This document shows positions 54,499 to 64,000 of a stretch of 64,000 nt of DNA, piece after piece. Where the stretch lies: positions 2,294,001-2,358,000 of the forward strand of contig BSYQ01000002.1 in the NCBI GenBank assembly GCA_030272585.1. The letters run 5' to 3'. Numbering within the stretch: the stretch's first letter is position 1; each line of letters opens with the position of its first letter. Under the pieces are notes generated by a model, which was not told where the DNA came from, searched no databases, and was given only the letters and a program-made list of their open reading frames with translations. Both the position numbers and the translations under genes were made by a program. This DNA is from Bryopsis sp. KO-2023 (lineage: Eukaryota > Chlorophyta > Ulvophyceae > Bryopsidales > Bryopsidaceae).

Positions 54499-55452
54499 CT
54501 AGCGAGAAGAAAAAGAAGTGGGAAAAAGTGAGGTATGCCATGTATCCCCAGGAGACCAATCTTTCCATGTATCGCCTTCACCAGAAAATTGAAGACGATA
54601 TCCAAAACGCCAACGAACCGTAAGACCAGCTTCTCGAGCACGCCGATAAACATCGAGGGATTGTTTCCTGCGATTTTGTTGCGACGTAGTTAAATCTGCA
54701 AACCAATCAACCTTCCAAAAGTCCTCTGGAAGGCGACGATTCCCCGGTGGCTTGGTACTGTCTGACGCTTGGACATCACGTTTAGCACGACGAAGACGCA
54801 ACGCCGCGATCTTCATCTCCTCGCTTTGAAACTGAATCAAAACGGGGCGCTTGTATCCGTCAGCTCGAGCTCCCATCCGATAAGCCTTCACTACTTTGGG
54901 GGCATCTGAAGATAAGGAGTCGAAAAACGCTTGTAAAGACGATCCCAAAGAGGCTTCGGACTCCGTTGGCGACTCGGGCAACCAACGGAGGACAACATTG
55001 GTTTTCTTGAGTTGCTGTTCCAGCCTGTCATTGATCCCCTCCAAATTAGAAACTTGCTCCTCCAGGACACGGAGACGATGTGAGAACCGGGTTATCAAGT
55101 CCTCTGTTTTTGACAAATGGTGGCGGATAGTAGAATCCAGGGCATCCAACAAAGTCGCTGCCAATGAATCCACCCCTTCCCGATCCGGAAAAAACTGCCG
55201 GACGCTGTCCAAAAATTTATCCCTCAAACCGCCAACACCAGCACCACTATCGACCTCCATACGCTGCGGCAACGCACCTTCCCCATCAGGCGGGGAGGTA
55301 TTGGGTCCAGAACGCAACGGGGCATATTGCAAGTTCGCCAACAGGGCATTATAATTCGTAACGCTTTCCTTCTTCTTCTTTTTCATCTGATCAGCGGTTG
55401 CACCAAGCGGAACCCTATCGTCCCCGCCGGAACGACCCCGAGGAGTTTTCAT
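54499..55452 (-). CDS. LINE ORF1 protein (coiled coil + RRM-like, L1 type)
   Basis: 317 codons from ATG 55452 (MKTPRGRSGGDDRVP) to TAG at 54501-54499. The frame is open further upstream into the flank (about 55815), but the ATG at 55452 is the first inside the element. A coiled coil (FSHRLRVLEEQVSNLEGIND, then RLEQQLKKTN) is followed by VVLRWLPESPTESE, VVKAYRMGARADGYKRPVLI and FQSEEMKIAALRLRRAKRD, which follow the RRM-like fold of L1 ORF1p, then a C-terminal domain (QQNRRKQSLDVYRRAREAGL). ORF1p binds element RNA as a trimer in characterised L1 elements. It ends in the same frame as ORF2, separated by one stop. Confidence 0.8.
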   Translation of the reverse strand: MKTPRGRSGGDDRVPLGATADQMKKKKKESVTNYNALLANLQYAPLRSGPNTSPPDGEGALPQRMEVDSGAGVGGLRDKFLDSVRQFFPDREGVDSLAATLLDALDSTIRHHLSKTEDLITRFSHRLRVLEEQVSNLEGINDRLEQQLKKTNVVLRWLPESPTESEASLGSSLQAFFDSLSSDAPKVVKAYRMGARADGYKRPVLIQFQSEEMKIAALRLRRAKRDVQASDSTKPPGNRRLPEDFWKVDWFADLTTSQQNRRKQSLDVYRRAREAGLTVRWRFGYRLQFSGEGDTWKDWSPGDTWHTSLFPTSFSSR

Positions 55453-55666
55453 ACAAACAACAGACGAAGGAGAAACGAAAGAATGACACTCCCTAACCCA
55501 CAGAGGGACGGGTGAAGCCGGCGCAGAAAGAGAGGGACCCTCACACAAAGCGTGCGGAGCAACCAAACAGGAGAGAGGTTCCGAATCAGTGGTGCAATCA
55601 GACGGAATCGTTGCGGAAAAAAAAACAGAATTTGCAGCGTTGTTGTTTCCAGTGGGAAGCAGGAAA

Positions 55667-55677
55667 TTATTTGCCAC
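55667..55677. repeat. LINE target-site duplication, 5' copy
   Basis: TTATTTGCCAC, the second copy of the 11-bp direct repeat, next to the 5' end of the element. Confidence 0.9.
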
Positions 55678-56025
55678 GCCACCTTGACTGTCCGGATGCC
55701 AAGACTTTATTCTGCGTGGCGCCAAAACTTGTCGAAACTGAATTTGGATGCTTTGTCGAATGCATCCCTCCCATCCCCATAAAGAAAAGAAACCCAGCCC
55801 CTTTAGAATTTGTTTTCACTTTTTTTTTCCCCTCGGTTTTTTCGTCCCCCACCCCAAACCAAAATCGAACGCAGTCGACGATGGCGCTACTGTTATACAT
55901 GTATATTGTACAATGTCTGAAATGCACCTTCTTTTTTTTGCCTTTGTCTTTGTTTTTGTTTTTGTTCTGTTTTTTTTACCACCCCCCTCCCCCTCCCTCT
56001 CATTTTTACCAGCGAAAGTATGTCC

Positions 56026-58875
56026 CTACAGACTGGTTGTAGGACCTGTGCTATCCACAGGGTTTTGAGCTCCACTCCTGTTTTCGTCAGCTTGGTCGCC
56101 CAGAGGCACAGGCTGATCTATGAAGCACAATCGAAAGAAGAAGCAAAAAATTAAGCAAACCCCAGACCAGAAGTTTCGGACACCCTGAAGTTACCGTATC
56201 GACCCCATCAACTGTTTCTATTGTGCAAGGAAAAGATTCCTTCTTTAATATAGTGGATAAAGAATGAGCTGATAATTTGCTATGGACCTACCAAGAAGTG
56301 CTCTTGCACTGGCTTCGGCAATTTCCCTCAACCCCTGCCTCAAAAGCGCGATCTCATTTCGGGCGTCTGCCAAGTCAGACTGGATCTCTGCACAAGAAAC
56401 GTCTACCGATCGCATCATCGTTCATACCTTATTCAAGGTTCAAGCAGCTCAAATGATTGATTTGATTCAAGAGCAACAAAAAAAGAGTCATAAGAACACC
56501 ACCACAACAATCGACCAGCCGCCTATTCTTTCTTGGGCTCAGTGTTATTCTCAAATTGTAAGAAATGTGGCACTCATTTTCTCATTTCCCCCAAGCCTTG
56601 ACTTCCTCGAAACAACAATCCTTACCGTTACGAGATAAGGAATGTCCGTTCTCCTCAGCAGAAAGCGTCGAGGGCACGGAGGTCGATTTCAGCCCCTGAA
56701 AGCACCCGCCAACAAGAGAAAACAAAATTATATTCTCTCAGCACGATCGCATCCTCGAGTTCGTTAAGAATTGTGTTTTGCTGTAACGTGTTTTCTCAAG
56801 AACAACACAACAAGATCAGATTGTTTTTCGACGGCGCATTTCAGTCCTGTGATCACTCTATGAAAAGAGGGGCAACGAAGTTGAGAGCTCATCAACCCCG
56901 CTGGAAAAAAAAAACGGGAGAGGATATGTGTCGGCGTGACACATACCGATAAAGAAGATACGAGAGACAGGCTGCACTCCAACTGCCTCCTGAAAGTCTC
57001 CTGGATAATTTGCTGCTCCGCCTCTATCCAGTTGGCAAATGAGTCTTTTGACAGCTCCCTCGCTATCGCCGCCACTTCGTGACTCCGTCCCTTCAAGAGC
57101 GAGGCTTTTGTGCTCTGCACAAAACGAACAATGAGAACGATCCGATTATTGGTCCCCTTATCATGATTGCTGGACTAGAATGGAGTCTACTATCCAGAGA
57201 GTTTTGAGTCTTGATAGAATTGATATAAACAAATACCAAAAAAGGAAAAAGCCAGCCAAGCATGATATCTATCCTGAGATGGGATTTGTCTCTGTTTTTT
57301 CTCTCATATTATGCATCCTTATTCACACATCCATCTATCGAGCCTTTTGTTAGCTGCATGAGCTCAGGACTTTTCCAACCATGGAAGAAAGTGCAAGATC
57401 ATTGAAAACAGAAAGGCACAGTTAAATCAAGGCGAAATAAAATTTACTAATCAATCAAATCGACAAACCAACCTTCCAGCAATCGATATATGGATGAGCT
57501 TGGGGGCGCTTGGTTCTGATAAAGTCTAGAGCATCGTGGAGCTCCCAACCCTGATGATCGAAAGACAAGGAATTCGAATCGGTCATTCAAGGAGACATTC
57601 ACTGCAAACGATAATGCCAAGTCATGACGAAAGCTCAAGTGAAGTTTTTTAACAAATTCTGTGCCAAGAAATGCGCACCTGAACGAAGGTCAGATATCCC
57701 AGCACCGTCAGGGTGGCCCGGTTTATCCCCCCGGTGCAATGTACGTAGACCGTGTGTTTGAGGTCTAACAACAGACCTAAGCTCCGAACCGCCTCAGGGA
57801 GCATTAGGGTTTGGTCCCCGTGATCGAAATCACGGATCGGTACCCTCGTTATTCCTACGCCGTGTTTGTTGGCCCCTTCGCGAATTGCATACCAATCGAT
57901 TCCCAGAGCCTCCAGACAAAGGTCACACTGTAGGCGTTGGAAAAAAAGAGGCGCCAAACACACACAGGTTGCTCATGTCATGCAAGCCAGTGAAAGAATC
58001 GACATTTGGGGATCGAACACAAACACTGTGGCTTCATGTAGCCTTGTTTTTCGACCCAGACATTGAGATCAAAAAGTTGTGGGCTGTCTCCTGAATTGCA
58101 ACGTCAAACAGGAAGAAGGAAGATTTCCCAAACCAGTGGTCAGCCCAAGCTGGGGGACGAGGTAGACTACATGAGTGCCCAGAGAACTTAGGCTAGGGTG
58201 GACAAACCTGAAGCGACAACACGGCCGTTGCTCCCGCTTCTTTCGCAATTCTTTCCTGTATAGATCGAGAAAGAAATTAGATCATGAGCGAACCTGTGCG
58301 CTTAAATGACGATCAAACAAAACCTGCAGTGGTGGAGGCGAAGAGTAGGGAATGAGTAGCATGGTTTGGAACGCACCAAATCATCTGGACTCCGCGGGCA
58401 AGACCCCACGATTATCTGGTCCGTGATGTGGTCCCAGTTCAGAGTCCATTTCCTGTAAGACAATACAGCACTTGGAAAACGCTCAGCTGTGTTCGCGACG
58501 CTTGCGCTGCTTCGACAACCTCCTCTCTTGTGGTGCACAACTTGTAGAGTGTTGCTGCACAAACAAGAAAATCGAAATGACACAACGAAGAACGTAAAGG
58601 AACGCTTACCACTCCTCCGACTCGCCCTTTTCGCCGGATTCCTCCCAGCGTTTCTTATCTCCAAGTCGCTCAGCCTCAGAAATGTCTCCACCAGCCCAAC
58701 ACGCGACCGTAGCTCTTTCAATCAACTTGACAGCCGTGTTTGGTGTCCTCGTTTTTGCTGTGCGGAACGTAGGCTCAACCCCCCGACAGCGAAGGGTGGA
58801 AGTGTGTGGGCTCCTCCAACGTGCGACTGTAGTCGGACTGCGCCGCCACGCTTGTCCTCTTGCAGATAGAATCAT
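56026..58875 (-). CDS. glucan (starch) phosphatase, SEX4/LSF-type dual-specificity phosphatase
   Basis: Nine phase-consistent exons: 58875-58610, 58452-58377, 58255-58208, 57927-57679, 57550-57473, 57114-56947, 56695-56626, 56387-56292, 56117-56026; 380 residues. An Arg/Ser-rich N-terminus (MILSARGQAWRRSPTTVARW) resembles an organelle transit peptide. The catalytic core reads KWTLNWDHITDQIIVGSCPR, ERIAKEAGATAVVSLQ, DWYAIREGANKHGVGITRVP, IRDFD (acid) and the CX5R loop HCTGGINRA, then GWELHDALDFIRTKRPQAHP and YIDCWK, as in plant SEX4/LSF2 and algal relatives that dephosphorylate alpha-glucan. No carbohydrate-binding domain was recognised; the C-terminus is a helical region (ADARNEIALLRQGLREIAEA) and a polar tail. 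The last exon abuts duplication block B. The last two junctions are the least certain. Confidence 0.78.
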
Positions 58876-58909
58876 TGCTGTAGAACTGTTTCGATAGTGG
58901 TTTGAAGAT

Positions 58910-59377
58910 AGGCTGCGTACACCAACTCTTGAGTGAATGCAGAAAAAAACCACTGTCAGAAGGGGTCAAACGCGCTTCTTGAAGAACGATGGTTGATGGT
59001 TCGTAACCGTGCAGAGACTTTCCGATATTCATTTCAACGGTTGGTTGGTTAATTGACGAACCACCAGCGTGGAAGGTCGCTCCTCGTTCATCGAAACGTA
59101 GGAGTTTCGCTTTGTTCCCCCCAAATCCACCCGCCAGGAGAGCGAAGCGGCCTGAAAGGAAATCTGCAGCATCTTTTATTGATGACTTCTCTTTGCTGCA
59201 ATCGATGGTGTTGGTATTGGGTGAAATGCGGGTTGGGGATGGATCATAACATGGCGAAAAAACCTGTATGTTTATATGTACAGGTCCGACAACGAGGTGT
59301 GTACTTGATCCCTTTTTCCCTTCACCAGTGTTGCGTCCGAAGTCTGATTTCACGTGTTTCTGGAAATAAAGGTCCAT
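58910..59377 (-). CDS. possible coding segment upstream of the phosphatase
   Basis: A minus-strand frame after a TTTCAG at about 59155 gives FALLAGGFGGNKAKLLRFDE and GYEPSTIVLQEARLTPSDSG, which look protein-like. It could be a terminal exon of a neighbouring gene or an upstream exon of the phosphatase. Not recognised. Confidence 0.3.
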
Positions 59378-59379
59378 AA

Positions 59380-59900
59380 TGCTTTGGGTGGAGGCGAGGA
59401 CAAGCGATGGAGCCGTGAGAAAGGGAATGGCAGAAAAGGTTCGTTTCGAGGAAACTCAAAAATAAAAACTCCTTCCATTTCTCAGACTTTGCCTGGTTTT
59501 GTTAAAAAACAAATCAAATCAAATCAAAAACAAAAATCCCCCCCTCGGGTGGAAGTTCGTAGAACCTGACGATGCTCCAGGCCGGACCCCTTTCTTTTTT
59601 TTTTTTTTCTTTGGAAGTTCCAAGAGAAAGAGATGGTGGCTGAGGCAGGTCCAACTTGTACCTGCACAAAGTTTGTGCTTGTTTCTTCTTTCTTCTTTTT
59701 GAAATTTGAAGAGAAAAACACACTGGACATGCTTTTTTCCCCCTCCAAATTTCGATCAGAGTTCGAAGTACTGATCCAGGTTCAAGCTTGGATGGAACTT
59801 TCTACAGTGAAGTTGTTTCACTTTTTTGAGGGAAGTACCACTGCTGTTATCGTGCATAGTTTTGATCGTGCGTCAAGGGCTCATTAGTAAAAGGTAGAAG
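59380..59900. other. intergenic, no supported gene
   Basis: Homopolymer-rich with short frames only. Confidence 0.4.
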
Positions 59901-59901
59901 A

Positions 59902-60036
59902 TCAAACGACGTTCAGTACAGAGTCTGATATTGATGGTAGTGATTGTCTGGGATTGGGTTGCGATAGGAGCAGAGTGAAGATTTCACCGAGAATTTCCTT
60001 GGGAATGTCCCTACCAGCGTTTGCTGGATATTTCAT
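59902..60036 (-). pseudogene. F-box N-terminal relic (fourth F-box locus)
   Basis: ATG 60036 begins MKYPANAGRDIPKEILGEIF, matching the F-box start of the gene at 37382 (LPKDIFGEIF). DNA similarity extends about 60 bp upstream (ACATTCACTGTTT, GACCT/GATCC blocks). The frame ends at a TGA after 44 codons and no WD40 segment follows, so it is a truncated duplicate. Confidence 0.6.
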
Positions 60037-60039
60037 TTC

Positions 60040-61080
60040 TGGAGGAAAAGCACATTCACTGTTTTTCTTGAAGGATCCTTCAAGGATTTGACTTCACCTT
60101 TGGAGGTGCTGAAAAATAAACGAAATAAATGAAATGGCACGCCAGCACCGGGGAAAATTTTCTATGAGGAAGGATGAAACCCCTGAAAAACCAGCCCTGC
60201 TTGCCGAGTTATATCTTTTTCCTACTCTGATGTTGCATCCCTGGCTCTCCATCAAAAAATTCTGTTTGGAAAACAAAACCAAATTGGCCATGCAAACAGA
60301 AGAGAGAATCACATCTGCCATAAATCGCCAATTGTGTCAGAGAAAAAAATAAAAAAAAGTTAAATAAAGATATATTATGTATACTTTTTATGCTTTTTCT
60401 CGATAAGAATTCATCTCCAATCAGGTTCCCAAGGGATGATTAACTGGCAACTGTTTTCTTTGGTCTGAAATTTCAGTTGACTATTATAGAAAATTTCTCT
60501 TAAAGGCAGAAGAAGAAAAAGGGGAAAAACACCATACTCCTCCCTTTTTTTCAGCAAATTAACACCCAATACTTACCTTCGCATAATCAAACTGATGTTT
60601 TCCTTGGCCACCCAATGCAGAGATCGATCAAACCAAATGCAAGAGCAGAATACCTTTCTGATAAATAAAAAAAAACACCGAATAAATTTCGTTGTGCTTG
60701 CTGTGTTCTCTAAATTGTGAAGTGCTCCTCTTCACAAAAACTTTTATCTTGGGATCCAGCATGCTATTTATTTATGCTTTCTTTAGAAAAAAAAGGTTCT
60801 TTGATGGCTGTGGGGAGGAGAAGGGGCAGGGAGGGGAGCTGTGAAACAGTGGCAGTGATATCAAATGAAAAAACCCCAAACCCCAAAACCCCACCAGCAA
60901 AACAAAACTGGAAGATCACAACCCCCCCCCCCCCCCCTGGAGGCACTTTATGTTTCATCCCGTCAATATCCATTCTCTTGGTTTTTTTTGGGGGGGGGGG
61001 GAGGGGGAGGGGTGTTGAACAACGATATTCAAAATAATATCAACAAAGAAGAAAAACAGCAGGCGAAGGTGAAACATGAA
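60040..61080. other. intergenic, homopolymer-rich
   Basis: Two long C or G runs (about 60920-60940, 60990-61010) and A-rich DNA. Partial similarity to 38.75-39.3 kb. No gene is supported. Confidence 0.4.
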
Positions 61081-61700
61081 AGTGGGTTTATCACCGAGGT
61101 CGTGCGTGCTCACCTGTGGCGCGCTGCGACTGGTCCGGAGTTGAGTGCTTTACTCACGTCGGTTGCAACCCTGACCTTCACTGAGTGCTCGAACCCACGC
61201 AAAAAACCCTGGGGTGATCCGTTACGAAATTTATGGGGGTCTAAATATCTTCCCACAAAAAGAGAATCCAGCATGTCTGACCCTGCGACCTCGTACCGCC
61301 GTGCTCCAGGACGTCACGTGTATTTGTTCGCCACCGGAAAACTGGCAAGGGAACGCACACCCTCAGAAAGGAAAAAGGATATCTTTGCTCGCACCAAAAG
61401 CGGGACGAAGGCCTGTTGCGTGACTGTCTCGTGAAACGTTCGAGCGCACACAATGGAAAATATGCCATCTGTTGTTTTTGAATAGTGGTCGGTCTCCACA
61501 TATACCCCTTTTACAGGGGGGCGTCGGCAGCAGTTTTAGGTCGGCCGGGCGGTTTTCTCTTATTCGATTTCTTTCGAAGGCCTGCCATCTTGATGGTACC
61601 CTGTCATTTTTTTCGAGGCGCTTTTTCCCATCCTTGCTGTCGTGTGGCTTTGCCCGCATTTTTTGTGAGTGCTGTGAAAACGTGCATGCATGTTTATTAG

Positions 61701-62756
61701 GCAACGAAGAAGTTGGCCCAATCACCTGGCGACCGTGACGAGAGCGCTAGCCTAATTTCCTGGGGACAAGTTGATGACTGGGAGTCAACGGAGGTGGAAA
61801 GATACGAGGATGTCTTAAGGGGCGTCGAGAGTCCACCATCGACCCCAACTGGTTCTGGGGCGTCTGCAGATAGAATCCAGGTTGTCTGCAGTGCTGGCAT
61901 CCTTTTTACAAGCGATGTCGAGCTGTGCGACTCGGAGTCTGTTCCCTGCTCAACGTTGAGGGAGGGGATTCCCCCCCTTGACTTATCCACACTTCTTGGC
62001 GATGGCGTCGTCGGAAGCGACCCCCCTGTGGCAGCCTCCCATCAACAATCGCAGCAGCCCCCATTGCACACGAGCGACGAGCCTCCTTCGACACCCTCCT
62101 GTGTGCTTAGGGAAGAGAACGGGCGCCTGTATGCACTGCTTGAGGAATCGATCGAGGAGAACAGGAAGCTCAAAAAGAGTGTGGAGGGCATGCATGTGAG
62201 CAAATTTGAGACACAGTGGAATTTCTTGGATGGGTTCTTTCTATATCTATGTGATTTCTTCCTCTCTTTTTTTCCCATTATTGTGCTGTTTTTGTCTTTG
62301 CAGAAAGAACTGGAGGGCGCTAATAACAGATGGGCTCAAGCAGGGCATGCTGCAATCGCTGCAGCGTTGGAAAACAGGACACTGGCGATGCAGTTAGAGG
62401 AGGAGTATAGGAGGAAAAAGGTGGCAGACTCTGGAGAAAAAAGGGGAACTATCATGGCAACCTTGCCTGAACGGGGTGGAAATGAGGATGAAAGGGGGGG
62501 CAACTCCGAGGAGCGTCTGGAGAAGCTCGCAGAAATTGAAAAAGTGAAAAGCGAGAAGAGTAGTCGGGCTGCCAGCCTGTTTCCACAAGGATCTGAGGAT
62601 GGTGATGAGGATCTGGAGTCGGGCGAGGGGGAAGTGAGGGGGGCGAGGAATGGCAAGTGGAGAAGGAGGGTGACTGTAGTAGGCCTGGCGACAGCTGCTG
62701 TAGGACTGTCAGTTTTCACTATAAAAAGGGCGATCACTATTGGCAATAGACGGTAA
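61701..62756 (+). CDS. tail-anchored coiled-coil protein, family member 3
   Basis: Exons 61701-62195 and 62304-62756 (TAA), phase 0; 108-nt GT-AG intron that is open in frame, as in member 1. Features: SASLISWGQVDDWEST, VESPPSTPTGS, PSCVLREENGRLYALLEESI coil, ELEGANNRWAQAGHAAIAAA coil, SEKSSRAASLFPQGSED block, and C-terminal VTVVGLATAAVGLSVFTIKR anchor. The first exon is unresolved: ATG 61274 (MSDPATSYRRAPGRHVYLF) is the candidate, matching 39462, but the donor is uncertain. Function unknown. Confidence 0.65.
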   Translation, partial: ATKKLAQSPGDRDESASLISWGQVDDWESTEVERYEDVLRGVESPPSTPTGSGASADRIQVVCSAGILFTSDVELCDSESVPCSTLREGIPPLDLSTLLGDGVVGSDPPVAASHQQSQQPPLHTSDEPPSTPSCVLREENGRLYALLEESIEENRKLKKSVEGMHVSKFETQWNFLDGFFLYLCDFFLSFFPIIVLFLSLQKELEGANNRWAQAGHAAIAAALENRTLAMQLEEEYRRKKVADSGEKRGTIMATLPERGGNEDERGGNSEERLEKLAEIEKVKSEKSSRAASLFPQGSEDGDEDLESGEGEVRGARNGKWRRRVTVVGLATAAVGLSVFTIKRAITIGNRR

Positions 62757-63540
62757 CTCCTTTACCGGTTGGATTTTTTCTATTTGGGTGTCGTCTGATG
62801 GAGGAAAAAAGAAGGGGATGGGGTGCTGGGGGGAGGGGAAGAAACATTTTCGAGTCGTGTTTGGGGCAGGTGGGTGAAAAAAAAATATATATATATAAAA
62901 AAACAAACAAAGATTAATCAAGGGGATAGGTGGGGATTCCAGGGTAGGTGGGGAAAAGCAAAAAAAAGGGGACATTAGGGGGGCGCCCTGTCAAAATGAG
63001 ACAAAAATCAGAGAAAAAAAAAAAGGAGAAAAAAAAAGTTCGATGGACACTTCAGGGGTGCAGAAAAATTTTGGGAAGAAAGAAAAGGTTGGGTGAAAAA
63101 GCAAACAAAAAATAGATTTTACACATTGATTAATCAAAGCGTCGGTGGAGATTTGGTGGCGTACAAGCAAACAGAGGTGGTCGATCTACCCACTCAGGAT
63201 TTGGCAGCCAGGAGGATATATGGCAGTGGAGGATATTTGCACAGGCGTGAACAAAGCTTTCATCATTTTTTCATCATGGGGAACCCACAGCAAAAGGAGG
63301 TTGAAAGGGGGGGTGGGGTGGAGAGGAGCAGCAGTCAGTCCATTTTTTTTCTCGGACATTCCTACAGAGGAAGAAAAGCAAAGAGTTCAAAAAAACAAAA
63401 CCCTTGTGAGATCACATTTCTGTTGCATTTTCGTAAGAAAAGTTGGAGGCTCCATTGCGAACGAACTGGCAAGGGATCGAGTGGCAGTCTTTGTGTGGGT
63501 GGAAGAATAGTTGATGAGAAAAAACAAGTCGGGGTCCATT
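62757..63540. other. 3' flank, homopolymer-rich; faint exon remnant
   Basis: Mostly A/G runs. The frame with MAVEDICTGVNKAFI and later KVGGSIANELARDRVAVFV (63145-63510, plus) partly matches the duplicate near 41360, so it may be a decayed gene. Confidence 0.3.
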
Positions 63541-63729
63541 TTTGATGCTGCCGGAATCTTGGTAGGGTACCCAAGAGCACGAAGAATGAGAATCTGGAGC
63601 ATGAGATTAAAGCTGGAACAAATGGTGGTGGAAAAGTGCGGCCACATTTCATACCAAACTGCTGAAGGGAACTATAGCTGCCGAGGTGAGGAAACCGTGA
63701 AAGAAACGATCCCAATGTCACCCTGATGG
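63540..63729 (+). pseudogene. conserved decayed coding segment (copy at 41930-42260)
   Basis: DAAGILVGYPRARRMRIWSM followed by MVVEK and SYQTAEGNYSCRGEETVKET, ending MSP and TGA. This copy lacks the TAA found in the duplicate. It follows a stop at about 63510, so it is not joined to the frame upstream unless spliced. Family not recognised. Confidence 0.35.
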
Positions 63730-64000
63730 TTTTATGGAGAGCAACTGATGCCCTTTCTTTCTCTTCATTTTCTTGCAGAAAATGGAAATGATAATCCAGC
63801 AAGAATCTATGGGTGTTTTGTTTCAGTTCTTCTAGACCAACTGTGCGTCTCGAATTTGATGGGCTGGTGTGATCTGATTTTTGCATTTTTTCCTCCCTTT
63901 CATTCTCATTTTTCTTTTTTCCTTTACTTTCTTAGAGAAAACAGACAAAATTCCCAAGGAAGAGTAAGCATCAGTAGCTAGGGACCTTTATAGACCTTTT

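Larger units (their letters stand above)
51106..55666 (-). mobile_element. full-length non-LTR retrotransposon (LINE, L1-like ORF1, APE endonuclease)
   Basis: 4,561 bp on the minus strand between 11-bp target-site duplications. Order 5' to 3': about 214 bp 5' UTR, ORF1 (ATG 55452), a single TAG, ORF2 with endonuclease and reverse transcriptase, a short A/T-rich 3' UTR, and a terminal repeat of TTATGA units. LINEs transpose by target-primed reverse transcription, which explains the duplications and the simple 3' tail. The element interrupts block B, and its absence from block A shows that it inserted after, or independently of, that duplication. Intact long frames suggest recent insertion and possible activity. 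No other copy is in the window. Confidence 0.93.
50235..55925. repeat. segmental duplication block B2, interrupted by a LINE
   Basis: 50235-51094 and 55667-55925 match 12697-14205 in order. The LINE (51106-55666) fills the gap. The distal part lies just upstream of the last exon of the phosphatase gene. Confidence 0.85.
61080..63960. repeat. segmental duplication C3 (copy of about 39290-42480)
   Basis: Direct-orientation copy containing the third tail-anchored coiled-coil gene and the same decayed 3' segment. It runs to the end of the window, so its right border is not seen. Confidence 0.75.

Noticed and set aside
54896..55354. Plus-strand frame across LINE ORF1
   Set aside because: Antisense shadow; the minus strand encodes the L1-like ORF1 protein.
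55453..55725. ORF1 start at 55725
   Set aside because: That codon is TTG and lies outside the target-site duplication; the first ATG inside the element is at 55452.

Overview
The window is nuclear DNA of a unicellular eukaryote with many short GT-AG introns (mostly about 60-350 nt, long pyrimidine tracts), long mononucleotide runs and several recently expanded gene families. I think an alga is likely, because one gene is a plant/algal-type glucan phosphatase (SEX4/LSF-like) and another fragment resembles a BASS4/SLC10A7-type transporter. A chlorarachniophyte, cryptophyte or similar lineage is only a guess. There is no bacterial-style operon layout and no CRISPR array. Many single-frame open frames are random, so genes were built from splice sites with consistent phase.

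Layout. 1-6.9 kb: no convincing gene; a compositionally different first 2 kb, then poly-purine/poly-pyrimidine DNA. 6.9-14.2 kb: block A, a decayed coiled-coil gene, a seven-exon secreted CBM3-like protein and non-coding DNA. 14.4-18.7 kb: a tail-anchored coiled-coil gene (minus), a 5'-truncated BASS/SLC10A7-type transporter (minus) and an unknown extracellular-type gene (plus). 19.1-24.5 kb: an F-box/WD40 gene and an ankyrin plus coiled-coil locus (both minus). 24.8-25.7 and 28.7-29.1 kb: a dense array of a GCGGGGT motif in direct and inverted orientation, with a tRNA-like minihelix beside it. 25.9-33.2 kb: poorly resolved exons and an orphan first exon. 34.1-35.9 kb: an intact coiled-coil gene. 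36.3-37.4 kb: a disrupted F-box/WD40 gene. 39-42.5 kb: a second tail-anchored coiled-coil gene. 42.8-43.9 kb: a third F-box/WD40 gene. 45.3-47.3 kb: a seven-exon ankyrin + WW protein. 47.8-55.9 kb: block B, a direct duplicate of block A, with an intact copy of the decayed gene and a full-length LINE inserted. 56.0-58.9 kb: the nine-exon phosphatase. 59.9-62.8 kb: an F-box relic and a third tail-anchored coiled-coil gene.

The theme is local duplication and decay: paralogous pairs or triplets of F-box/WD40, tail-anchored coiled-coil, and MS-starting coiled-coil genes lie in both orientations. The best single object is the LINE: 11-bp target-site duplication, hexanucleotide tail, L1-like ORF1 and endonuclease-reverse transcriptase ORF2 lying in one frame and separated only by a single TAG, with no ATG available for a complete ORF2. 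The least explained object is the GCGGGGT array.
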